The translations under genes were made by a program, and so were the position numbers. A stretch of DNA of 64,000 nucleotides, taken from Undaria pinnatifida (Eukaryota > Sar > Phaeophyceae > Laminariales > Alariaceae). A model generated the notes under the pieces. That model had not been told where the DNA came from and made no database searches. It saw only the letters and a program-made list of their open reading frames with translations. Each line of letters begins with the position of its first letter. Within the stretch, counting starts at the first letter, position 1. Location of the stretch: the NCBI GenBank assembly GCA_012845835.1, contig JABAKD010000021.1, forward strand, positions 16,258,543-16,322,542, given 5' to 3'. This document shows positions 55,423-64,000 of the stretch, piece after piece.

Positions 55423-58400
55423 TCTATAGTTTTAGTCGTGTGTGCTACGTATGTGCTCTTATGTGCTCCCTCTCACTGGCTGAGGACCATTTGGCGGTCC
55501 GCAGCTCGGAAATGACATAAACATTCGAAATGCGGCGTAGCCGCGTTTCTCGCCCTTTTTGGGTCAAGGTTAGGGGTTGGGTTGGGTTGGGGCTACGCCC
55601 GTACCTCAATCGGGGCAGGAAATGCTCTTGCTGTAATCATCTAATAGCTCGCAGACGCAGACAGCCTCCCCTCCCGCCCCAAAGATCCGCGCTGCGAGAT
55701 ATTATTCTGCTTTGGGTTTCCACTTTTGTTGCATGTTGGGTTAGCAAAAAGTAGTCATTACCAGGGCTTGAGGTACGATTTGTTCCGATAGGTATGTGCT
55801 CCACTTGCAAGCTGTCCGTCCCATTACACGTCATTTACGCGCGATCGAGTGTCACACACAGCTTGCAAAGATGAGTTTCGACAAAAATATTCGATCTCAC
55901 AGCTGGCGTGTTTTTTTTTCTCATGTATATATATGTATTAAAAAAAATTAAAATACACTCCAGCTGTGAGAACGCAGATTTCGTCGAAACTCATTTTTGC
56001 AAGCTGTGTGTGATACTCCGATCGCGCGCATTACGAGTTGCGTGTCCTCATTAAGGATATAGGTCGGCGACTCCCCTTGGAACTACAGTGTAGCTATCAG
56101 GGTCAACAGGATGATTTTAGTCAGTCTGTGCGCGGAAACTATAAAACCTTTTTCTGAGGAGTATATATTTTTCCCGCTCCCTCTTGCTCAAACGCCCCAC
56201 CTAACATCGAAATCTGCCAAAGTAATGAAACACTTCCACGCACTTGATATCACCTCATTATCTTTCTAGAGCCGTCCATGCCACTGCTTCAATTCATCCC
56301 CCCCCCCCAACGCCCCCTCCTTCCCCACCACCCGCACCATCGCCTAGACCTAGCACCACGCGTATAGCAAACCCCTACATCTATGCGACCTAGAGATGCT
56401 TAAAAACACCCTTTTGCCCCAACCCCCCCCCACCCCCTCGAACACTCCGCCCCCTCCTCACTGGTTGTACGACTTACAGGATATACATAATAAACTGGTG
56501 CGCATTCCCTCCAAAACCGTCAGATTTATCCCCTATTAATAGTTTCCACGCACAGATTGGGTTGCCCCGCCCGCCCCCCCCCCCCCCCCCCCCCGCAACC
56601 CCCCGCTCCCTCTTGTTCAAACCATGCCCCCCACGCCCTTCAAAACTCCGCCCTCCCCTCACCGGTTGTTCGACTTACAGGATTCACTTGATAAACTGAT
56701 GCATTTACTTCCACAGCTGTCAGATTTTGTCCCCCTCAAAAACGTGTTTTATAGTTTCCACGCACAGACCGACTAGCATCACCCTGTTGACCCTGATAGC
56801 TACACTGTAGTTTCAAGGGGAGTCGCCGACCTATATCCTTAATGAGGACACACAACCCATAATACGCGCGATCGGAGTATCACACACAGCTTGCGAAGAT
56901 GAGTTTCGCAAAATCTTCGATCTCACAACTGGAATGTATTTTATTTTTTATAATGTTATAGGTCGCTTAGTGTATATTCACCCCGTTTAGAGTCTCAACA
57001 CCCCTCTCCACAGTAATTTCAAGTGACGTGTCCCCAACCACGAGGTTCCAGTTGTAATGGCGTTCATGTTAAGGCCAGTAGTAGGTCAATTAATTCCATG
57101 TGAAGGATAAGGGCCGCCTTTATAATTGATGTCCCCTCTTGTTGAAATCGTTGGCCATGTTTCGGTTGTACACGAGACGTTTTCCGGGACGTGTGATGTG
57201 GTACCGAACACGACATGCAGATTTTAGGTTTCAATACACTTGGGAGTGCTACATACGTACGTGCTCGCGCGCAGGCCACACACCATCGTATACTGGCGTC
57301 GCTCTGGAGTGGAAGAATGAGAATACCACAGGGAAAAAAGCAGGGAGAAAAGGCTGTACACCCTTCGCAGCAGTAGCAGTACCGCACACATCGCAAAGGG
57401 CATGCTAACTGCGACATAACAATGCGAAACTCTACTGGGGCTGTATGCCGCTGTCACAAACATATTTGCGTGCCAAAATCAACGCAGCGGGGAGTTAGTT
57501 CCGAATACGTCGGCGGGTTTCTTTTGCTTCGCGTTGAAAGTTGCACGATAGTAGGGGTTTCGCACAGAGACATTGCGTTTTCACGTTCGGCCGTTCAACT
57601 ATCCTTCCTTCCTACCCCCCTCCCTCTCCCCCAATCCCCCCCCCTTCCTTTCCTCCCATGCCGTTCACGCCTCCGCAGTACCTTTGCTGCGACCTGACAT
57701 GTTTGGAGACACCCGTAGCCGGGTGCGGTATGTTCGGCCTACCCCTGGTGTGCAAAGCCTGTTACAATGGCGACGGAACTCCTGAATACGATGCCCCCCC
57801 CGAGACAACAGAGCAGGAAGGGGTGCCGGAGACGCGGGCCCCCGTCGACCAGCCGACGTCGGCCCCTGCCACTGAGCCGCCAGTGGCACCAACGGAGGCA
57901 CCGGTGGCACCAACTGAGGCACCGGTGGCACCAACTGAGGCACCGGTGGCAGCTACTGACGCACCGGTGGCACCAACTCAGGCACCGGTGGCGGATAGGC
58001 AACCGGTGGCAGCTACTGATGCACCGGTGGCAGCTACTGATGCACCGGTGGCACCAACTCAGGCACCGGTGGCCGATAAGCAACCGGTGGCAGCTACTGA
58101 TGCACCGGTGGCACCAACTCAGGCACCGGTGGCCGATAAGCAACCGGTGGCAGCTACTGATGCACCGGTGGCACCAACTCAGGCACCGGTGGCAGCTACT
58201 GATGCGCCGGTGGCGCCAACTGAGGCGCCTGTGGCGCCAACTGAGGCACCGGTGGCCGATAGGCAACCGGTGGCTACCGAACCACCCGCGGCGGCACCCA
58301 CTGTTGCCCCGGCTACCCCTGAGCCTACCACCGCCCAGCCTGTGGACGTAGAGTGCACCGCTTGCGACGCCGCGGAAAAAGTGCTAACGCCCGAGGACCT

Positions 58401-59167
58401 CCTGGAGATGGAAAACGGAGGCCTCGAGCTTGTCTGCGACCCGGAGTGCTTCGTGAACGCCGATCTAGCGGGATGCAGCGCGTTCGGACTTGAATTGGAA
58501 TGCCGCGTTGTGGAAATCCCCACGGATAGCGGTGAGGGGGAGGGAGAGGGAGAGGGAGGAGGAGGCGGCAGCGGCTCGGGGAGTGGGTCTGGTTCGGATG
58601 GAGGTGGGGAGGGGTCCGGGAGCGGCTCGGGTTCGGACCGCGTCGATGGGGGCGGGTGCTCGGCTGCCGAGGAAGCTGCGTGTGCGGACATTTCTCCGGC
58701 CCAGCAGGAGGCCTTGGCTAACTACGACAACGGTGGCAAGATTATCGTGTGCGACCCGACGTGCGAGGACAAAAACGGCGACCCAATGCACTGCAACTGT
58801 GAGTTACAACACGCACGCGCGTACAACACAGCACAAAAAAAAAAAATACGAGTGCTGTATATCCCCCCGGAAAAGAAATATCATACCCCCAAAAGTGTTT
58901 TGAGTTTTTTTTTTTTTCGAGGGGGGGGGCAGGGGGGCAAAAATACTTGGAATGAGTTTTTTTTTTTTTTCAACTTTATTGCGTCATATCGACCTAACAT
59001 GCGACACGTGCGGTTTTAACAACCTTGTGTCCTCGGAAGAGCGCTACCGCGGTACGAGCATTATCATGCCGTTACCTTTGAGCTTCGGATACTTGCCCTG
59101 CCCCATCAACCCAGGCTGCTCTAGGCGGCTTGAAACATGCCCGGTAAAGCAGTTGAAGCCTTTTTAG
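48016..59167 (+). CDS. Secreted Cys-rich modular protein with PT-type linker, split by a 9.5 kb intron
   Basis: The proposed splice is 48016-48150, 57679-58798 and (tentatively) 59115-59167, about 435 residues. Residues 1-21 are a clear signal peptide (KFAMSMVVAAALMGAAVAS). Three copies of a Cys module follow. Module 1 (about 25-73) is divided by the big intron: ECEPCAAVEPANLEALTNNG from exon 1, then LCCDLTCLETPVAGCGMFGL from exon 2. Module 2 (about 270-320) reads ECTACDAA...CDPECFVNADLAGCSAFGLE. Module 3 (from 372) reads CSAAEEAACADISPAQQ...CDPTCEDKNGDPMHC. The fit of exon 1 plus exon 2 to module 2 is the main evidence for joining them. Between modules 1 and 2 lies an Ala/Pro/Val/Thr linker of APVAPTEAPVA repeats; between 2 and 3 lies a Gly/Ser/Glu linker. 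The design suggests an extracellular or cell-wall protein. The family was not recognised and its function is unknown. Confidence 0.72.
49515..49845 (-). mobile_element. tRNA-derived SINE, copy 1, with a small insertion
   Basis: Minus strand: GCCTCGGTGGCGCATCAGG (A-box-like, resembling elongator Met/Ile tRNA) and GCGAGTTCGAGCCCGCC (B box), then the body ending GCTTGTCCAGAAGCTGG. About 48 bp including a foldback-arm tip (ATGCACTCCAGCTGTT) interrupt the head near 49760-49815, flanked by GGTAT repeats. Confidence 0.75.
50107..50211 (+). mobile_element. 105-bp MITE with TA target, copy 2
   Basis: The termini TTACGG and CCGTAA are flanked by TA on both sides (50105-50106, 50212-50213), with internal AGTAAATAGGACC. 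It is the mirror-orientation partner of 45763-45869. Confidence 0.82.
50212..50960. other. Intron sequence, diverged family X fragments
   Basis: Family X-like 3' ends occur at 50630-50690 and 50770-50870 (AAGAACGGTTTAATGTGAA). The rest is unassigned. Confidence 0.45.
50961..51265 (+). mobile_element. tRNA-derived SINE, copy 2, with poly(A) tail
   Basis: The head GCCCCGGTGGCGTATCAGG (A box) and GTGAGTTCGAGCCCCCC (B box) is followed by a 200-bp body shared with copy 1 and a 21-A tail at 51245-51265. The tail and internal pol III boxes are classic for SINEs. Confidence 0.85.
51266..53024. other. Intron sequence, repeat fragments only
   Basis: It contains an inverted family Y end near 51385, a foldback-arm fragment at 52268-52345 (CAGCTTGCAAAGATGAGTAT) and a diverged family X end at 52590-52680. 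Confidence 0.45.
53025..53290 (-). mobile_element. SINE-like family Y copy with (AAC)n tail
   Basis: Minus strand: TGGACCTGGCACATCGTTGG, GGGGTATTCCTCAGCTCCAG, ACTGGAGCCTGTCCTGTGAC, CGAGTTAATGTGAGAAGAAC, then (AAC)n (TTG run 53025-53070 on plus). It is the most complete family Y copy. Confidence 0.78.
53291..54640. other. Intron sequence, repeat fragments
   Basis: A block shared with 45298-45440 lies at 53396-53480, a foldback tip at 53718-53757 and a C-tract at 54567-54596. No exon was recognised. Confidence 0.45.
54641..54825 (+). mobile_element. SINE-like family Y copy
   Basis: GGGGTATTCCTCAGCTCATC, GAGTGACTGGAGCCTGTCCT and TTAATGTGAGAACAACAACC on the plus strand. The tail is short. Confidence 0.7.
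54875..55045 (-). mobile_element. Foldback family FB arm fragment
   Basis: GGGGAGTCGCCGACCTATAT, GATCGGAGTATCAGACACAG and CTTCGATCTCACAGCTGGAG end at an AT-rich tip. Confidence 0.7.
55370..55422 (+). repeat. Family Y 3' end with (AAC)n tail
   Basis: AAGAGTTAATGTGAGACAAC leads directly into 12 AAC units (55387-55422). Only the 3' end of the element is recognisable. Confidence 0.65.
55838..56160. mobile_element. Foldback family FB, palindromic tip with long right arm
   Basis: The short left arm (CACACAGCTTGCAAAGATGA, 55838-55915) pairs with the right arm (55945-56020), which continues to CGGAAACTATAAAACC. The outer part of the left arm is missing. Confidence 0.75.
56165..56960 (-). mobile_element. 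Foldback family FB arm, C-rich orientation
   Basis: The distal module (TGATATCACCTCATTATCTT) is at the left, followed by three C-tracts, CACCATCGCCTAGACCTAGC, CAGATTTTGTCCCCCTC and the tip CTTCGATCTCACAACTGG at the right. Together with 55838-56160 it forms head-to-head arms. Confidence 0.75.
56961..57678. other. End of the proposed intron, unassigned
   Basis: A C/T-rich polypyrimidine run (57600-57670) ends in CCTCCGCAG, a good acceptor. Nothing else is recognised. Confidence 0.5.
57679..58798 (+). CDS. Exon 2: rest of Cys module 1, linker repeats, Cys modules 2 and 3
   Basis: It begins in phase 0 with YLCCDLTCLETPVAGC and contains the APVAPTEAPVA-type repeat linker (21- and 42-bp DNA periods, 57870-58270), module 2 from Cys271, the Gly/Ser/Glu linker and module 3 from Cys372. 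The donor AACT/GTGAGT is at 58799. GC content and codon regularity are well above the flanks. The minus-strand frames over the repeat are shadows. Confidence 0.88.
59115..59167 (+). CDS. Tentative terminal exon of the Cys-rich gene
   Basis: The acceptor CAACCCAG gives phase-compatible CCSRRLETCPVKQLKPF and TAG. Its two Cys-containing segments could complete module 3 (HC...LETC against GC...LELEC in module 2). An alternative acceptor (GCTCTAG, 59123) would give a shorter end. Low confidence. Confidence 0.35.
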
Positions 59168-59324
59168 GACCATCCGGTTTACGACCATGGTAGAGGTAAG
59201 GCCAAGCAAATCGGCTTGTCCACGAAAAAAACTACTCGGAATTAGTATTGGATGATTTTTGCAGTAGTAAAAGAAAAGACTATGAGTGTAGATGAGACCA
59301 CCTAAGCTGTCTTGCCACGGAGTG

Positions 59325-59615
59325 GTCTTAACCCCTTCACAACTGGAAACACGTTTTGGGGGACAAAATTACTTGGATTTGGTATAGGGAGGGGTTCGGG
59401 GGCTCTGAAGGAGTTAACCCCTTTACAACTGGAAACCCGTTTTTGGGGACAAAATTACTTGGATTTAGTATAGGGAGGGGTTCGGGGGCTCTAGCGGGGT
59501 TGATCATGATGTTCGTACATCAATAGGGGTATTAACCCTTTTAGAGCCCCAAAACACCTCCCTATACTAGTTCCAAGGTATTTTTGTCCCAACACGGGTT
59601 TCCAGTCGTAATTTG
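59325..59615. repeat. Cluster of three 80-bp dispersed repeats (two direct, one inverted)
   Basis: Units read CAACTGGAAACCCGTTTTTG, ACAAAATTACTTGGATTTAG, TATAGGGAGGGGTTCGGGGG, GCTCT. They are direct at about 59325 and 59412 and inverted at about 59535-59612. Single copies of the same sequence lie near 10085-10155, 18635-18720 and 22780-22860. Confidence 0.75.
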
Positions 59616-60489
59616 GCATTTCACGCGGAAAAAATCCGAACAGCGGGTCGGGTCTTCGAGTTAGTAGGTTTTCAAGTTCTCCCAGGTCGAGTCGGGTCGA
59701 CATCAGGAGGTGGTCGAAATGTCATGAGCCGAGTCAGAACTTGTTTTGGCTATCACGTGTCGGGTCGGGTCACGCTGTGACCAGATCCGACCCGCGAGAA
59801 GTGGCCTGGACCGTGAACAGCGAACAGCTCTGGCAGTTTAACCCTTCGGAACTTGAGACAAGAAAATTCAGGGGAAAGTGTGGGTTAATTGCAGCGTTCG
59901 CCACGTGAAGCAATCCGAGCTGCTGGTGCAGGAGCTTTACCAGTACACATGTTCGGACTGCAACGCAGGGAGGGAGCTGTAAGGCAAGCGTGAGGCATGA
60001 CGATACTCGGATTGCCTTAAGCGTTTCCCCAGACGCTTGATTCGATCGTGCGCATCGCCTTTCTTGTCTGTATACTATAACAAAAATATTAGTGGTATTA
60101 ACCCAAGATATTATTATTATTTGTGATCAATAATGTGCAGTTTTTTTCCGCGTTTTTTTCTCTCATTTCCCGAAGGAGTAAACTGTGTGTAGTATCTGAT
60201 CCTTGTGCTCACCATCCTGGCCCCCTCCGCCCCCTCCGCCTGCTTTATGCACCGTTGTTGTCGTTGTTGTGGATGCATCGCAGACTTCGCTCTCGGACAG
60301 CGATGCCGCGGTTGCGGATCGTGCTCTGACTGCACGCCATGCCCTTAGGTTAATGGTTAATGGCTTTCAGTTAGAAACCTTGAAGAAACCGATGGGTCAA
60401 CTTGAGGAAGCCACAAAAACAAAGCGATGGATCAACTTGGGGAAGCCGGAATTGAAAAGGAAACACCCGGCGAAGCCCGTCCGTCGATT

Positions 60490-60790
60490 GTGTGGTACGG
60501 TATACCACCATGCCCTTGAGCACGGTATCCCACATACTGTTGTGGTTTGGTGTGTCTTGTTCTTTTGCGGTCGGTACGCCGTGTGCTGTTGTCGTATTTA
60601 TACCGTACCTTACATAATGCGGTACGGTATACCGTACCTGATATCCTGCTGTACGGTATACCACACCTACCATACCTGGCACCGGTATGCTGGTATTGTA
60701 CGGGTATACCAGATGTGCTTGCAGCACGGTGCCAGGTTCTCTTTTGTGGTGTGGTGTGGTGTGGTGTGCCATGGTACATTATGTTGGGGG
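60490..60790 (+). repeat. GGTACGGTATACC-rich tract
   Basis: Many overlapping short palindromes (GGTATACC, GGTACGGTATACCGTACC) and GTGGTGTGGTGTGGTGT runs are packed into 300 bp. Confidence 0.7.
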
Positions 60791-60956
60791 TCGATGCGGT
60801 TTTTCCGTGATAGGAAAAGTGCGAAGGCGACCAAGTATAGGCGGGAGCATGAGGGGACACATGATAGCAAAAGGAGGCGGAGAAGATTTGATTCATTTTC
60901 GGCAGCTTGACTCTCGGGTTTGTCCGACCGTCGGGCCGACCCGACATCTCGCAACG

Positions 60957-61125
60957 TTTGATTGGACGACGCTTCATCTAGTTGGACCGCGTTTGGTCGA
61001 ACCGCGTTTAATTGAACGGCGCTTGATTGGACCATGTCTAAGTGAACGTTGTTTGGTAGACGCCATCTAATTGGACGTATTGGATGGACCGCCTCTAGTT
61101 GGACCGCGTTTTATTGGAGGGCGTC
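60957..61125 (+). repeat. Minisatellite of about 16 bp (TTGGACCGCGTTTAAT-like)
   Basis: About ten diverged units sharing TTGGACCG or TTGAACG and a following CGTTT or CGCTT. There are no unique spacers. Confidence 0.7.
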
Positions 61126-64000
61126 CGGGGGACGGATGGATGCCCCGGTGTTCCAATCGCCGGGGGTGGTAGAGTAGACATGTGTAGTGTAGTGAGGGAA
61201 AGGCCTTAGACACAGAGGTAGGATGGAAGGTTAGGCGAATGATATTGCGAGCGTAGCCCATGACGCTGGAGAGGCATGTGGGCGATGAGGTTGGAGGAGG
61301 GAGACGATAGTCGGTTGCGTTCAAGAAAATTTGGCCCATGTGGCGGTGGGAGGTGTGGACATGTGGCGTCGCTTGGCCCGTGTTTCCGACCAGTATCATG
61401 AAAGATCATGAAGCGTGTCTTCAGACGGCACTCTCAGCCCCCGACAGACAGCAATTTCCCAATAGTTTTTTACATGACTCGCGCCAAACTACTAGGTTTT
61501 AGTGTTGGATGCTTGGTTTTACGCTCTTGACCGTTGTACGGTTGTCTTCGGCCTTGTCCTGAAATGATCTCTTGGGTCATAGAGCGGCGATGGGGGTCTC
61601 GTACCGGCCGTTGGGAGAGGTTTCTTTTGCACGGTAGCTAGCTCATTTCACCCTACCCCCCCCCCTCCCCCCCACCTCCCTGCGCCTTTTCCTGTAGTGT
61701 TGGCGTTGGTCCTGGTTTAGCCCCGGTCTCGTGTTGTTAGCCCCAGTATGTAGTAAGTGATCGAGTGTTACAGGCCTAGCCTAGTTTTTGTCCGGAATCA
61801 AAGGTTAGGTCCGAGTTACCGCCGGTCTAATGTTAGCTGCGGTCTTGAGCGTCTGCGATATTTGTTGCTCGTCGTGTTCGATCATGTTCTCTGTGTCATG
61901 GTGATCATTTCTGTCCATGTCGCGGTCGGTGGGATCATTGTTGTCCATGTCCGGGGTGATCTTCGTGTCGTCGTTTATTCCTTGGCAGTGGGGTGACATA
62001 TTCTCTTCATGGGTGTGTGTGGTGGTTTTGCCTTTTTATTGTTTCTTTTTGGTCCCTTTCTGCTTCCTTTTTTTTCGTCGTAAGTGATACGTGGTGGTGA
62101 ACATCTAGGGCGTTTTAGACGTGGTTCCGGGCTAACGGTCTACGCAGCAGCGCTACTAGTTACGTGCGTCTTATGATGGTTACCGTCTTGCGGGTATATA
62201 CATGTTTTATCCTTTTTTTTCCGCTGTTACCATAGCACCTTTCTTCCCTTTCTTTTGCTTTGGTTCTGATTCGGTTCGGTTGGATTTAAGTTAAGTTTCG
62301 CTTCGCTACGTTTCGGTTCGGTTCGGTTCATTGTTCATTTCCATTCTGTTCGATTTTGTCAGTATTTTTTGTTTGTATCTTGGGAGTGTGGTTGTGTGTG
62401 TGTTTTTTTTCTTTTGTCCTTCATTCTTTTTTTTTTCGCACGCGCCACGCCCACGCGCCAAGAAATAGGTGTAGTCTCGATGTAGCGGGGCTTGCTGTCC
62501 ATCGACCCACACGCCGAGAACCACTATTTATGGTGCACCTCGTCACCCTCCAGGAATAATTTCGCAATTTTTCCAACTTTTAGGGGTAGCGGGGGGAGTT
62601 GGGGGATATTTTTTTATTTACCCCTCCAAAAGTAGTTGAATCACCCCATGATTTCTGGAGACAGTCGACGTTTGTGGGAGAGAAAGAAAAAATGTATTTT
62701 CGTGAGTTTTGTTCTGTTGGGCTTAACCTTTTGCCAGAGAGCTACGTTAGCACCCCCATGCTTTTGGATAAGTGCTGCTGGACTTTGGTTTAGTGCGGCG
62801 TTGCTCCTTTATGAACAGCATCCGCACGTGTTGTTTACTGCATAGAACTATCGAGTGGTCTGTTACGGTGTGGAGAGAGTACCCCCCCCCCCCCGCCCTT
62901 CCCTGTGATTGGAAGATTCTGAGAATTTTCCTGGAAACAAAAGTTTTCCTCTGATTGATTTGGGCCACCGAATGAGTGGAAGTTTCTGGGATTCTTCCTG
63001 AGAAAAAACTTCTGCTCCTATGGTTCGGTTGGAAGCGCCAGGGAAAACGCTTGTATGATTGGAAATTCGGGGAAGTATCCCGGGTTTTTTTTCCATCTTG
63101 GACTAATAATATTCTGACTGGATCGTTTGGGGGGGCATGGGGGAAAACGCAGGTGGCGCTTGTAGTCATGCGTATATGCCCTCGTAATAAGTGGTATGTA
63201 GCAGGCGTTTTTGTTGTGTAGTAATTTATTTGTGGATAGATTGTTTTGAGGCGGTGATGATGGTGCACGATGCACATACACACGGCCCTCTGTTCGCCGG
63301 AGGAGCTATAGTCAGGATCGGTGTGTGTACCTACCTGTACCTTAAATCGAGAGAAGTCTAATATTAATATTCCTGGGTGAAGATTTTCACCATCATGGTG
63401 AGGACTCTAGTAATAGTCCTTTTCGCCGCCGCGATGTTTTCGCTGTTTAGAGCTCTTCGGTCACTGCTGCTACTGGTACATACGGCAAGCAGCTGCTGCG
63501 GCGGTGGCGTGCGAGTAGTATCTTAGCCTACCTTCGGTGTTATGTTTTGACCTTGGACCGATGCAACTCAAAAATAATTATTATGCCTAATAAGGTCATC
63601 ATCGTGCGCTGTTCGCTCAGAGCTGCCGGGACTCAACTATTTCGTAAAAATAGTGCATCAACGTCAGCTGCTGCTGCGAGTTCGACACATTCACGGTCGA
63701 TCCTCACCTTTGCACGCTGCGTGGTCGACCGGGGTCGCTCGTTGTTAGGTAGCAAGTTTTGTCATGATTTCGTCGTTGTTGAGCCGTCAGGTCGTCAGGA
63801 AGGAACATGGGTGTAACCAAGGACGTTCTCACATCTCACGGGTCGGGTCAGGTCGGGTCGGGTCGGGTCACACCCTGATTCGATATGATTCGATATGGTT
63901 CGATATCACAGACGCGTGCCAAGATAGAGGGGCACCAGTAACTGTTTCTTTCTTTTCAAGGTTCCTCGATTTTGCAGCTTAAGACATACAGTATGATCAT

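Larger units (their letters stand above)
48151..57678 (+). other. Proposed 9.5 kb intron filled with repeats
   Basis: It contains the tRNA-derived SINE copies, a TA MITE, foldback arms (54875-56955), family X and Y elements and microsatellites, and no better exon for this gene was recognised. Its boundaries are GTGGGT and CTCCGCAG. The alternative is that 48016 and 57679 belong to two paralogous genes. Confidence 0.6.
59168..64000. other. Terminal stretch: short repeats and low-complexity, no supported gene
   Basis: It holds the repeat cluster at 59325-59615, a GGTATACC-rich tract at 60490-60790, a 16-bp minisatellite at 60957-61125, an inverted repeat W at 61430-61535, TTCGG arrays at 62270-62335, GGGTC arrays at 59755-59790 and 63838-63872, and C-tracts. 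A 235-codon frame at 60203-60910 has no recognised domain and runs through the GGTATACC tract, so it is not accepted. Confidence 0.5.

Noticed and set aside
57739-58351. Minus- and plus-strand frames rich in His/Arg/Cys/Trp over the linker repeats
   Set aside because: Shadows of the APVAPTEAPVA-coding repeat in other frames; the Cys-module frame has clear domain and splice support.
60203-60910. 235-codon ORF
   Set aside because: Begins in Pro/Val low-complexity sequence and runs through the GGTATACC repeat tract; no domain recognised.

Overview
The window is nuclear DNA from a eukaryote. It has genes split by GT/AG introns, a very high load of repeats, many simple-sequence arrays, tRNA-primed LTR elements, SINE-like elements and MITEs, and no operons, ribosome-binding sites or bacterial gene density. 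The protein signals (a methionine-salvage enzyme in short exons, and a secreted Cys-rich protein with Pro/Thr/Ala/Val and Gly/Ser linkers) would fit a stramenopile such as a brown alga. That placement is inference with modest confidence. Most open frames in the window are chance or low-complexity.

Layout. 1-1966: no recognised gene. 1967-3138: an OTU-type cysteine protease gene whose promoter and N-terminus are duplicated in tandem. 3484-5757: a 2.3 kb foldback element with CAGTCGAAAA subrepeats. 5758-9945: mostly unassigned, with two weak exon candidates. 9946-14589: four exons of an acireductone dioxygenase (ARD) gene; its first exon was not found. Two degenerate copies of the metal-site exon (13001-13086, 13522-13566) and two extra in-frame copies of the last exon (15546-15650, 15833-15952) follow. 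16980-27050: minisatellites, a complete LTR element (19416-20845) inside an 82-bp minisatellite, and a family of about 376-bp terminal-repeat retrotransposons in miniature (TRIMs) primed by a tRNA-Ser-like tRNA. 26-47 kb: a repeat landscape of long foldback arms rich in G/C tracts, two SINE-like families (here X and Y) with simple-sequence tails, MITEs and minisatellites. 48016-59167: a secreted Cys-rich modular protein gene with an apparent 9.5 kb intron full of repeats. 59168-64000: short repeats and low-complexity DNA with no supported gene.

Three unrelated genes are supported (OTU protease, ARD, Cys-rich secreted protein). There is no sign that they work together. The most informative signal is the layered history of the mobile elements: LTR element into minisatellite, TRIM into foldback arm, SINE into foldback arm, MITEs into a duplicated exon block. 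A second strong signal is the multiplication of ARD exons.
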